In this document: piece by piece, positions 55,366 through 64,000 of the stretch
Layout: every line of letters starts with the position of its first letter
Numbering within the stretch: position 1 is the stretch's first letter
Assembly (NCBI GenBank): GCA_027475525.1
Contig: JAMWFC010000005.1
Location: 310,001-374,000, forward strand
DNA from: Macrolepiota albuminosa
Lineage: Eukaryota; Basidiomycota; Agaricomycetes; Agaricales; Agaricaceae
Length of the DNA stretch: 64,000 nucleotides
Direction of reading: 5' to 3'
Program-made: the position numbers and the translations under genes
The notes under the pieces: model-generated
Seen by the model: the letters and a program-made list of their open reading frames with translations, nothing else
Databases searched by the model: none
What the model was told of the DNA's origin: nothing

Positions 55366-58092
55366 ATGGCTACGTATACTCACACCTACTACCCCACGGG
55401 GTACCAGACCGACCCTTACGGACGCCCGGTACCCGACCACTACTCCGCGCAGACCCCCCGCCCTGTCTACCCACCCCTCCCATACGAACCTCAGTACCTC
55501 CACCGCCACTGGGCCCCCGACCCATCCTTCTATGATCTGGGGCCCTCAGCCAGTTGGGCCCCTCCGCCCAACCTAGCCATGGCACGACCCGTGGAGGTCC
55601 CCTCGTACCGGAGCATTCCCGGGGGCCTGCCGGAGACCCCTCCTGCACCCAGTGGGCCTCGCCCGATTCCCCCCAGCGAGGGCCCCTTTGCACCCACCCC
55701 CTACTACGGTTACCAGCGCCCCGTCCCCCAACCCCGAGAAGCCCGAGGACCCCCCTACCCCGACTACCCCCCTCGTCATTACCCGGCCGCCGCTCCACCC
55801 GCTCGGACCCCTCCCTCGCCAACGGGACGACGACGCCTCGAGGAGTATGAACGGCAACGGGACGAGATACTCCGCTCTCTCAGGATCTCACCGGAGGACT
55901 TCGCGCAACGGACAAGGACGCTGCTTGTGGAGTTCGGGCACGACGACTTCGAAGGCACTCCGGAGGAATGGGCTCACTGCCTGGTCGAATTCGGGGATCG
56001 CCTCACGCGAGGAGACCTCCCGGAGCAAACCATGGTAAGGTATAGGCGCAATACGATCCTCCGGGAGGAATTACAGCAGCTGCTCGACGAAGTCCACGCG
56101 TCCCCCTCCCCTCGGCCCCTCAACGACCCCGCGGACCCAGGTCGCTCGATTCACATTCGACGGGAACCCCCGGAACCGGCCCCAGCAGTCCCGGCAGCCC
56201 CCACGGTCCCCACTCCGGAGCAACGGCAACGGGAAGAACGGCAGAACGCCTCAGCCATACTACGGTCCCTCAACCCGACGGGAGGCCTCTTCGATCAACC
56301 CGCTGCTCGCACGGTAGGCTTGTCAACTCGCCGCAGGGCTAACTCCGTTCCTAGTACCTTCGAGACCTGGGGACAGCCTCAAAGACCCCTGGAACCCCTC
56401 CCGCGAACAGACAACGCCCGACCCCCGGCCCCGACGAACCCCGGTACAGCCCGGGTGGACACCCCTAGTACGGACGACACGTTATGCTACATTGACGAGC
56501 TCACGCGCGATAACAACGAACAACGTCCCGCGCCCGCGCCCGCCCTGGCACCAGCACCGCCCGCCACGTCCGCCCCGGCCCCTCCGGAACGCAACTTCCG
56601 CCGCGATCCGCCACCCCACTTCGACCTACGGAACCCCCCGCGACCCCCGATGCAAGCCCGACCCTCCCGGAATGAACGTCCCCCGCGCAACCCGGCACCC
56701 GACCCAGCACCTAACCCCCCTCCGCCCGACCCGACACCGCCGAACCCTCCCCGACCGCCTCCGCCACCCCCAGCTGAACCTCGAGGACGGCCCCCAGGCC
56801 CTCCACCTCCGCCACTCCCGGCGTGGAGACCCGGCCCCCCTCCTGGCAGGAACGAACCCCCTTGGGACAACGGGCCTCCCGGGCGTGGTCCCCCAGGTGA
56901 GCCGCCCGGAGGAGGACCTCCCGGCGGGTGGGGCCCCGCCCTTGGTGCTTTTCCTCCTCAAGGAGGGGGGGGTAATCATTACTACTACTATTACAACGCT
57001 GGCCCCCCTCCCCGTAACGCTGCCGGACCGGACGACGCTCGCGACGCCCTCGCCCGCGAAGGACGCCTAGACATTCAGAAACCTGATGCGTTCACGGGCC
57101 GGGACCCCCGGAAATGGCGTACCTTCCTCACTCAGTGTCTTAATACGTTTCAGGCAAAGCCGCTCACGTTTCAGGTTGACAGCTCCCGGGTGGCCTTTGC
57201 CGCGTCGTACCTCCAGGGGATCGCCTTCGATCACTACACGGCCCTCATCCAGTTCGACCCCAACAACCCGGCACTCGCTCGCTGGCAAGCCTTCGTCGAC
57301 GAGTTCTCCGGGAAATTCGGGATATACGACACCGTGGCCGAGGCCGAGGACAACCTCTTCAACCTCCGGATGCGCTCTGAAGAACGTTTCACTACCTTCA
57401 TCGTACGTTTTGAAAAGGAAGCTTACGAGACAGGTTGGAATTACAGCGCCCTCCGGTACGCCCTCCGCCGCGCCCTCCCACAACGTATCAAGGACGTCCT
57501 CCGACTCGCCCCGAAACAACCCTCCTACGACGGATACAAGGCCCTCGTCATGCAGATCGACCAGCGCTACTGGGAAGACCGCAGCGAGTATTCGAACTCC
57601 CGACCCCCCTGGAACCCCAGAGGAGGACCCCCTTGGCCCTCCGGCGAAGCTCCCAACCCTCAAGGTCGAAACCCCGGTCCCCCCGCGTTCCCTGGCGGCC
57701 GACCCCCGGTGAGTCGCGGCCCGCCCAATGCTAACCCCGGCAGCGGCACCCGCCCCCAGGCCCAGCTCAACGCCGCCGTGGCCACCCAAGACCCGGGCGA
57801 CGCGCCAAGCCCCGAGGAACCCCCGGGAGACCCCGAAGACTTCGACTTCGACGACGAACGGGACAAGGAGGCCCTCCGAGCCAACCGGCTTCAAAAGAAG
57901 GGACGACCCTGGATCGAGGTCCCGACGGATGTGCAGGAACGACGGAGAAGGGAGGGCGTCTGCATACTCTGTGGTGAGAAAGATCATTTCATCTCCGAGT
58001 GCCCCAAACGACAGGTCATGGGACGTGCCACCTGGACCTTCGAAGGGGAGGACGCTACCTACGAGTATTCGGAAAACGACCCGGCGATTTAG
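55366..58092 (+). CDS. Element B2 Gag, intact, 908 residues
   Basis: Open from ATG 55366 to TAG 58090. About 550 residues of extension precede the capsid: Tyr/Pro-rich start, RRRLEEYERQRDEILRSL helix, Ala/Pro and poly-Pro tracts, then GGGGNHYYYYYN. The Ty3-type capsid domain (Retrotrans_gag-like) covers about residues 570-750 (FTGRDPRKWRTFL; QVDSSRVAFAASYLQG). A zinc knuckle CILCGEKDHFISEC (CX2CX4HX4C) lies near residue 865. It assembles the particle and packages RNA. Ty3 Gag is normally near 290 residues, so the extension is exceptional. The stop overlaps the -1 frame of pol. Confidence 0.9.
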   Translation: MATYTHTYYPTGYQTDPYGRPVPDHYSAQTPRPVYPPLPYEPQYLHRHWAPDPSFYDLGPSASWAPPPNLAMARPVEVPSYRSIPGGLPETPPAPSGPRPIPPSEGPFAPTPYYGYQRPVPQPREARGPPYPDYPPRHYPAAAPPARTPPSPTGRRRLEEYERQRDEILRSLRISPEDFAQRTRTLLVEFGHDDFEGTPEEWAHCLVEFGDRLTRGDLPEQTMVRYRRNTILREELQQLLDEVHASPSPRPLNDPADPGRSIHIRREPPEPAPAVPAAPTVPTPEQRQREERQNASAILRSLNPTGGLFDQPAARTVGLSTRRRANSVPSTFETWGQPQRPLEPLPRTDNARPPAPTNPGTARVDTPSTDDTLCYIDELTRDNNEQRPAPAPALAPAPPATSAPAPPERNFRRDPPPHFDLRNPPRPPMQARPSRNERPPRNPAPDPAPNPPPPDPTPPNPPRPPPPPPAEPRGRPPGPPPPPLPAWRPGPPPGRNEPPWDNGPPGRGPPGEPPGGGPPGGWGPALGAFPPQGGGGNHYYYYYNAGPPPRNAAGPDDARDALAREGRLDIQKPDAFTGRDPRKWRTFLTQCLNTFQAKPLTFQVDSSRVAFAASYLQGIAFDHYTALIQFDPNNPALARWQAFVDEFSGKFGIYDTVAEAEDNLFNLRMRSEERFTTFIVRFEKEAYETGWNYSALRYALRRALPQRIKDVLRLAPKQPSYDGYKALVMQIDQRYWEDRSEYSNSRPPWNPRGGPPWPSGEAPNPQGRNPGPPAFPGGRPPVSRGPPNANPGSGTRPQAQLNAAVATQDPGDAPSPEEPPGDPEDFDFDDERDKEALRANRLQKKGRPWIEVPTDVQERRRREGVCILCGEKDHFISECPKRQVMGRATWTFEGEDATYEYSENDPAI

Positions 58093-59190
58093 ACCCGGAA
58101 GACGCCCTAAATCGCGGAATCGACCCCGACGTCTTCTCCGCCCCGGTTTCCCACCTTCGCTCCACGACACTCGTACAGGACACCCTCACGGCTTACCTAC
58201 CCTCCCACTCCTCGCACTCCCTCCTCCTCAACACCCGCCTCACCCCCTCCGACAGGACACCCTCACGGCTTACCTACCCTCCCACTCCTCGCACTCCCTC
58301 CTCCTCAACACCCGCCTCACCCCCTCCGGAACCCCCTCAACACCCTCGTCGACAGTGGCGCCACCGACAACTTCATCGACGAAGCATTGTCTGCCTTGGC
58401 CCCGGAACCCGCTCAACGACTCCCGGTCCCGGTACGACTCTGCCTCTTTGACGGAGACGCCTCCACGGCGGGGGACATCACCCATTTCGTGCGTATGCCC
58501 GTTACTTTCGCCAACGGACAGACTCACACCCTGCGGATGTTGATGACCAAACTTCACCCCTCCACACCCCTCGTCTTAGGGCTCCCATGGCTCCGGGACA
58601 CCAACCCCCGCATCGATTGGCGACACCTCACCCTTCGCCTGACCCGGGACCCGACGCCCGACGACCAACAACTTCCCTTCGACATCCCCCACCCCCCAAG
58701 ACCAACCCCGAAGGACTGCCCGGACGAACCCCCACCACCCCCGGGACTCCAGTCTCGCTCGTCCCGGTCCTTCGTCATCAATGCCAGGCTGGACGGCACC
58801 CCCGGGCCGATATCGGCCCTCATCGACAGCGGAGCCACCGGGGTTTTCATCAGCGACACCCTCGACCTCCCTCACGACCCCCTCGACCAGCCCCTTCGCC
58901 TGCAGCGCCTCGACGGCACTCCCTCCGCCTCCGGCCCCATCAAGAGGTCTCATTCAGGACGCGTGACCCTGGACAACGGCTACGAGTTCACCTCCGACTT
59001 CCTGGTCACGCGACTTCACGAATCGACCCCGATGGTGCTGGGACTACCCTGGCTGCGCGACACAAACCCCGACATCGATTGGAGGACGCTCACCATGACC
59101 TTCCCGGGACCCGAAGACCACCCCACGACCGCCGTGCACCTCCGGGCCCTCGGAAGCGACCCGATACCCGACACCCCCGGGACGACCGCC
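58093..59190 (+). CDS. Element B2 tandem protease region
   Basis: Unit 1 has VDSGATDNFIDEA near 58350 and LVLGLPWLRDTNPRIDW; unit 2 has IDSGATGVFISDT near 58825 and MVLGLPWLRDTNPDIDW near 59040. Both catalytic Asp residues are present, unlike in B. The linker between them is Pro-rich. The 77-bp duplication 58175-58328 and a one-base shift near 58333 break the frame ahead of unit 1; from 58387 it is open. Confidence 0.78.
58175..58328. repeat. 77-bp tandem duplication, before B2 protease unit 1
   Basis: Second copy from 58252. Single in B. Confidence 0.97.
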
Positions 59191-62100
59191 GCGCCCTCTC
59201 CATCTACACCACCCACGTCCTCGCCCACTCCCGGCCGAGCCCGAAATGTCCCAGATCGGCCCCCAAACATTCCTCGGAACAAGTACAAAGGGCCGAACTA
59301 CCCGGGCCGATCCCAGACACGGGTCAAACCCGCTCCAGCCGACACTCCCGCGACCCCGATCGACCCGGACACACTCGACATCAGGATCATTGGAGCCGCC
59401 CCCTTCGCCCGCCTCATGAAGGATGGAACTCCCACGTTCCAGCTACACACCTCGCCATCTCTCCTGGAAGAGCACCTACGAGGAGACGCTGTTCCCCCGG
59501 AGAAGAAAACCGAGGAGCAGATCCTCCGAGAAGTAGTTCCCCCGGAGTACCATGAGTTCGCTGACGTATTCTCCGAAGGAGACGCCAAGGAGATTCCCCC
59601 TCATCGACCCTACGACCACACGATCGATCTCGAGGAAGGAGTCGCCCCCCCTTTCGGCAAGGTGTACAACATGTCGGAAGTCGAGCTTCGGGCCCTCAAG
59701 GACTACCTCGACGAAATGCTCGGTAAGGGATTCATCCGACCCTCCGCCTCCTCCGCCGGAGCCCCGGTTCTATTCGCCAAGAAGAAGGACGGCTCGCTCC
59801 GACTCTGCGTCGACTACCGGGGACTCAACAAGATCACCAAGAAGAACCGCTACCCGCTCCCGCTCATCGGCGATCTGGTCGATCGACTTCGCAGTGCCAA
59901 GGTCTACACGAAAATTGACCTCCGCTCCGGTTACAACAACGTCCGCATCGCCCCGGGACACGAGTGGAAAACCGCGTTCCGCACGCGGTATGGTCTGTTT
60001 GAGTATCTTGTGATGCCTTTCGGAATGACTAACTCCCCCGCCACGTTCCAATACTTCATGAACGACATCTTCCACGACATGAGCGACGTCTTCGTGATCG
60101 TCTACCTGGACGACATCCTCATTTATTCCGACTCACCGGAGGATCACCAGAAGCATGTCCGGCAGGTCCTCGAACGCCTCCGGGAGCACAATCTCCACGC
60201 CAAGCCCGAGAAGTGTTCATTCCATACGGAAGAGGTCGAGTATCTTGGCGTCATAGTATCCCCGAATGGCGTTCGCATGGACCCCCACAAGGTCGAGGCC
60301 ATCGTCAACTGGCCGCAGCCCCGGAACGTCAAGGAAGTACAGTCCTTCCTGGGTTTCGCTAACTTCTACCGGAGGTTTATAGACAACTACTCCGGGATCA
60401 CGAAACCCCTCAACCGGCTCACGCGCAAGGACATCGCCTGGAACTGGGACAGTAAGTGCCAGAGCGTCTTTAACTCACGAAACCCCTCAACCGGCTCACG
60501 CGCAAGGACATCGCCTGGAACTGGGACAGTAAGTGCCAGAGCGTCTTTAACTGCTCAAGGAGGCTTTCACAGTCGCCCCGGTACTCCGGCACTACGACCC
60601 GGCCCTCCCGATCATCCTGGAATGTGACGCCTCCAACTACGCCATCGCCGGGATCCTCTCGCAGGTGGAACCTGACGGCGGGGAGCCCCGGCCAGTCGCC
60701 TTCTACACCCGGTCCATGATCGACGCCGAACTCAACTACGACATCTACGACAAGGAGCTTCTCGCCATCGTCGAAGCCTTCAAGCAGTGGCGAGCCTACC
60801 TCGAGGGAGCCCGGCACCGGATCCAGGTCTATTCGGATCATAACAACCTGCAGTACTTCACCACGACCAAGCAACTCAGTCGACGACAGGCCCGATGGTC
60901 CGAGATCCTCTCAGAATACGACTTCACGATCCAGTACCGCCCGGGACGACTTGGCGCCAAACCCGATGCCCTCACCCGTCGACCGGACGTCTACCCTAAG
61001 AAGTCATTCGAGGCGGAACGTAATGCGTTCAATCATCGCGTGGTGATCCCTCCCGAACATTTGAATGCCTTACTGATCTTAAACGAGGAAGGGACCCTGA
61101 GTCAGATTCGCCGCGCCCCCCGAGACAAGTACTTCACCGATCACGACCCCCGCAACCCCCCTGATGGAACCGACCGGGACCCCGCCTTCTCCCTGTCCCC
61201 CGACAAAAAACTCCTCCTCCGGGACGGCCGCATCTACGTCCCGGATCACGCCCGACTTCGCTACGACGTCCTCCGTCAACACCACGACCACAAGCTCCGG
61301 GGACACCCTGGAATACGTAAGACCCTCCAGCTCATCTCCCGGACTTACTTTTGGCCAGGGTTGAAGAAGGACGTGACCCGTTACATTCGATCATGCGAGC
61401 CCTGCCTCCGGGCCAAGGTCCCCCGACACCGACCGTACGGACTCCTGAAACCCCTGCCGGTCGGACGACGCCCCTGGTCCTCAATATCTCTGGACCACAT
61501 CGTCGAGCTCCCGGAATCTGAAGGGTTCGATGCCATTCTCGTCGTTGTGTGCAGGCTAACCAAACAGGGCATCTTCCTACCCTGCCACACCACGGATACC
61601 GCCCCGGACTTCGCCCGGCTGTTCCTCGAGCACGTCTTCGCCAAGCATGGTCTCCCGGACGACATCGTCTCCGACCGGGGCCCTCTCTTCGTGTCCAAGT
61701 TTTGGACTTCCCTGTGTAAGGCACTTGAAGTAAAGACTAACCTCTCTACCGCCTACCACCCCGAAACCGACGGCCAAACCGAAAGGGTCAACCAGTCCCT
61801 CGAGCAGTACCTCCGGCTGTACGTCAACTACTTGCAGGACGACTGGCGCGCCGAGCTCCCCCTGGCCGAGTTCACCTACAACAACACGCCGCACTCTGCC
61901 ACCGGGGTATCACCCTTCTTTGCCAACAAGGGATACCACCCTCGACTGACGCTCTCGCTCCGGGACATCCCGTCGCACGCCGCCCACGAGGTCGCCCGGG
62001 ACCTCCAATCCCTTCACGAGTTTCTCCGAGAAGAGATCGACATCGCGAACCGGGCCTACGTGAAACACGCCGACCGGAAACGGGAAGACACCCCCGACTG

Positions 62101-62639
62101 GGCCCCCGGGACAAAGGTATGGTTAGACCGACGACACCTCCGCACCCGCCGGCCCTCTCCAAAACTCGATCACAAGCGTCTCGGCCCGTTCAAAATATTG
62201 AAGAAGGTCTCATCCCACGCCTACAAGATCGAGCTCCCCCACTCGATCACAAGCGTCTCGGCCCGTTCAAAATATTGAAGAAGGTCTCATCCCACGCCTA
62301 CAAGATCGAGCTCCCCCGGGACTAAAAGGTCTGCACCCGGTATTCCACGTCCGCCTCCTGGAACGACACCCCCCGGATCCCTTCCCTGAACGACGCCCCG
62401 AGCCCCCTCCCCCGGTCGAGGTCGAGGACGAGTACCACTACGAAGTCGAAGACATCCTCGACTCCCGGAACATTCGTGGACGACCCCACTTCCTCGTACG
62501 GTGGAAGGGATACGGCCCGGAAGACGACACTTGGGAGCCGCGCCGAAACCTCGATGGCGCCCCCGACAAACTCCGGGACTACCAACAGCGGCACCCGGGG
62601 AACGACCTTCCCGGGCGCAGGACTCACAGACGGCAGTAG
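59191..62639 (+). CDS. Element B2 Pol: RT, RNase H, integrase, chromodomain
   Basis: RT ([23 protein letters not shown] near 60100), RNase H ([10 protein letters not shown] near 60835), integrase zinc finger (HPGIRK...CEPC) and DDE ([27 protein letters not shown]), then [10 protein letters not shown] with CGA where B has TGA, a GPF motif, and a chromodomain near 62430-62590 ([17 protein letters not shown]). It ends at TAG 62637. The only frame breaks are the 77-bp duplications at 60398 and 62164, both probable assembly joins. I expect the real element to be coding-competent. Confidence 0.88.
60398..60551. repeat. 77-bp tandem duplication, in B2 RT-RNase H
   Basis: Second copy from 60475. Single in B, where the frame is intact. 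Confidence 0.97.
62164..62317. repeat. 77-bp tandem duplication, before B2 chromodomain
   Basis: Second copy from 62241. Single in B. Confidence 0.97.
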
Positions 62640-62707
62640 TGGGCGTAACCCCCGCCTCTGGGATCAGTAGGGATTCAACTCCCATGTATATTTTCTGCTT
62701 TCCCTTT

Positions 62708-62861
62708 CTAGATCTTACTCTCTTTTAGTACTTTCTTCACAGTAACGCCCCGGATTCTGGGCAAGGTACACTTCCTCGTTTTTCCTAGATCTTACTCTCT
62801 TTTAGTACTTTCTTCACAGTAACGCCCCGGATTCTGGGCAAGGTACACTTCCTCGTTTTTC
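62708..62861. repeat. 77-bp tandem duplication, in B2 3' spacer
   Basis: Second copy from 62785. Confidence 0.97.
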
Positions 62862-62936
62862 CTGCCACTTTACTTACACCATTTCGATATAGGGACAGAA
62901 CAAGAAAAACGACACGACAAGAAAAAAGGGAACCCC

Positions 62937-64000
62937 CTAACGCTGGGGCCCCGGAACCTCCTCGCTCCCTTCTCCCTCCCCAGGCCACCCCCGGAACCCC
63001 TCCTCCCTCCCACCCGGGCCATGCTCCCGCAACGTCTCCTCCGCCAGTTGCTCCCAGGACGGCAGGGGCTCCCCCTCGTCCAAGACCCTCTCGAACCAAG
63101 AGCCCGGGGCCGGCACGTTTCTCCGCCGGTGGGCCGACACCACCCGCGCCAGCAAGCCGAGGCCCCGCTCCACCCCAGGGGTCGTCACCTCCGGGCGCTG
63201 GCCCTCCTGTAGCGAGGCCAGCGCCGCGGCAGCCCCATCCAGGAGCAGGCGGTGCTCCCGGGCCCAGCCTGGAGACGTTAGCAGACGAAGCAATTCGGGG
63301 ACATGGGACTCACTGAGAGATGCCATGCGCGCGACCACCACGTCACGGCGCAGAGCCTCCACCACCTCCTGTCCCGAGGGGGCCCTCTCCGGGATCCCCA
63401 CTCCCTGCTCCAACCTCACCCGCAGCGCATCCCGCTCCGCCTCCGCCTCCCCCCGGGCGGTTCGGGCCTCCTCCAGCTGTCGACGCGCCTCCCGGCCCAC
63501 CTCCAGCTCCCTCCGCACGTCGGCCTCCTCGGACTCCCCCGGGCGCTCCAGCAGGACCCCCACGCCCGCCCCCAGGGGCCGCCCCGACAGAGGCGAAAAT
63601 ACCGCCGGGGACAAACGGGGCGGGGAAGCCGGGGGCGGGGTCTCTGAGGGCAGACGCGCCCTCTTCGATGGCCCCGGGGAGGGACTGGGCGACGCCCGCC
63701 GCTTCCCCTTGTCTGGCCGCCCCCCAGCCTGCCCCTGGAGACCGGACCGGGTGACCCGGCGCGTGATCAGCACCACGGGCCGGCCCCGGCCCCCTACCCG
63801 GACGACTCCCCTCCCTGCCCCTCCCGAACTACCCGCGGTCGCCCCCCCCGAACCCCCAGCTGGCACTTCCTCCGGGACCCCCTCCGGCTCCGCTACCCAG
63901 GTCCTCTCCTCCACCCCCATCCTCCGGGTCACTCCCTCCAACGGCCACCCCTGCTCCCGCGACGTACCGTACGCCCTCCACAGCGCCGAGACGGAACACC
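62937..64000 (-). CDS. Element B2 antisense accessory gene, C-terminal part
   Basis: Open on the minus strand from at least 63941 to a stop at 62937 (ends EEVPGPQR). The order is Gly/Val-rich start, a basic nuclear-signal-like patch (KGKRRASPSPSP...SKRARLP), a charged coiled-coil-like helix (EARTARGEAEAERDALRVRLEQ, with heptads), leucine-rich helices (VPELLRLLTSPGWAREHRLLLDG), then FERVLDEGEPLPSWEQLAEE. The last block matches element B at 17312-17691. B lacks the long central part, so the two differ by a large indel. Function unknown. Exon 1 should lie to the right of the window. Confidence 0.65.
   Translation of the reverse strand, partial: CSVSALWRAYGTSREQGWPLEGVTRRMGVEERTWVAEPEGVPEEVPAGGSGGATAGSSGGAGRGVVRVGGRGRPVVLITRRVTRSGLQGQAGGRPDKGKRRASPSPSPGPSKRARLPSETPPPASPPRLSPAVFSPLSGRPLGAGVGVLLERPGESEEADVRRELEVGREARRQLEEARTARGEAEAERDALRVRLEQGVGIPERAPSGQEVVEALRRDVVVARMASLSESHVPELLRLLTSPGWAREHRLLLDGAAAALASLQEGQRPEVTTPGVERGLGLLARVVSAHRRRNVPAPGSWFERVLDEGEPLPSWEQLAEETLREHGPGGREEGFRGWPGEGEGSEEVPGPQR

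Larger units (their letters stand above)
54605..64000 (+). mobile_element. Element B2, second B-family chromovirus (3' end outside window)
   Basis: Same order as B: 728-bp 5' LTR, self-priming PBS, gag, double protease, RT-RH-IN-chromodomain, antisense gene. Gag is fully open, which makes B2 the best reference for the family. It is inserted in B''. The 3' LTR lies beyond base 64000. Confidence 0.93.

Noticed and set aside
1850..62861. 77-bp duplications as a new minisatellite or integrase footprint
   Set aside because: Sequence differs at each site, only the length is shared, and B versus B2 shows single copies; an assembly overlap explains this better.
63320..63754. Pro-rich plus-strand ORF near the right edge
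   Set aside because: Complement of the B2 antisense gene, which has conserved blocks; this one has none.

Overview
This window looks like a repeat-dense stretch of a filamentous fungal genome, most likely a basidiomycete of the Agaricomycete type. The clues are short introns of about 50-75 bp with GT..YAG ends and CTAAC/CTGAC-like branch sites, abundant Ty3/gypsy LTR elements ending in a chromodomain, CpG-depleted old repeat copies, and two host-type genes (an RA-PH protein and an OTT_1508-like deaminase). About 52 of 64 kb is retrotransposon. Species cannot be named from the sequence.

Layout. (1) 1-8542 and 18809-21090, minus strand: one chromovirus (element A). Its gag is split by a young plus-strand chromovirus, element B (8543-18803; 799-bp LTRs with one difference seen; TSD gcatc). 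A itself sits in the gag of an older relative, A' (21091-21759 plus 35571-35581). (2) 21760-35566, plus strand: element C, a different Ty3 lineage (1070-bp LTRs, one difference seen, 4-bp TSD gcgg), inserted in the first bases of the A' LTR. (3) 35582-45430: the only mostly non-LTR stretch. It holds a truncated acidic ORF, a rearranged deaminase pseudogene, a seven-exon RA-PH gene on the minus strand, a small coding-like minisatellite and an intact deaminase gene. (4) 45431-53345: old CpG-depleted pieces of C-like and B-like elements, including a solo LTR with a 4-bp TSD. (5) 53346-54604: a decayed minus-strand B relative. (6) 54605-64000: a second B-family element, B2, running off the right edge.

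How the genes work together. Each element encodes Gag, an aspartic protease, RT/RNase H and integrase for copy-and-paste transposition. A and B add a C-terminal chromodomain. B and B2 have a Tf1/sushi-type self-priming PBS, while C has a tRNA-type PBS. All three families carry an extra gene between pol and the 3' end. A has a sense ORF in the position where retroviruses carry env. B and C carry spliced genes on the opposite strand. The best of these is a seven-exon antisense gene in C (34350-31840) in which every exon is a multiple of three and whose cysteine cluster keeps exactly the same spacing in the decayed relative. I regard these antisense accessory genes, together with a tandemly doubled retropepsin in B, as the most promising undescribed biology here.

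A strong caution: 24 head-to-tail duplications, every one with a period of exactly 77 bp, are scattered through the repeats and shift the reading frame each time. A constant 77 is the signature of contigs from a k=77 de Bruijn graph joined without trimming their overlap. Most 'frameshifts' in the elements should therefore be read as assembly artefacts, not decay.
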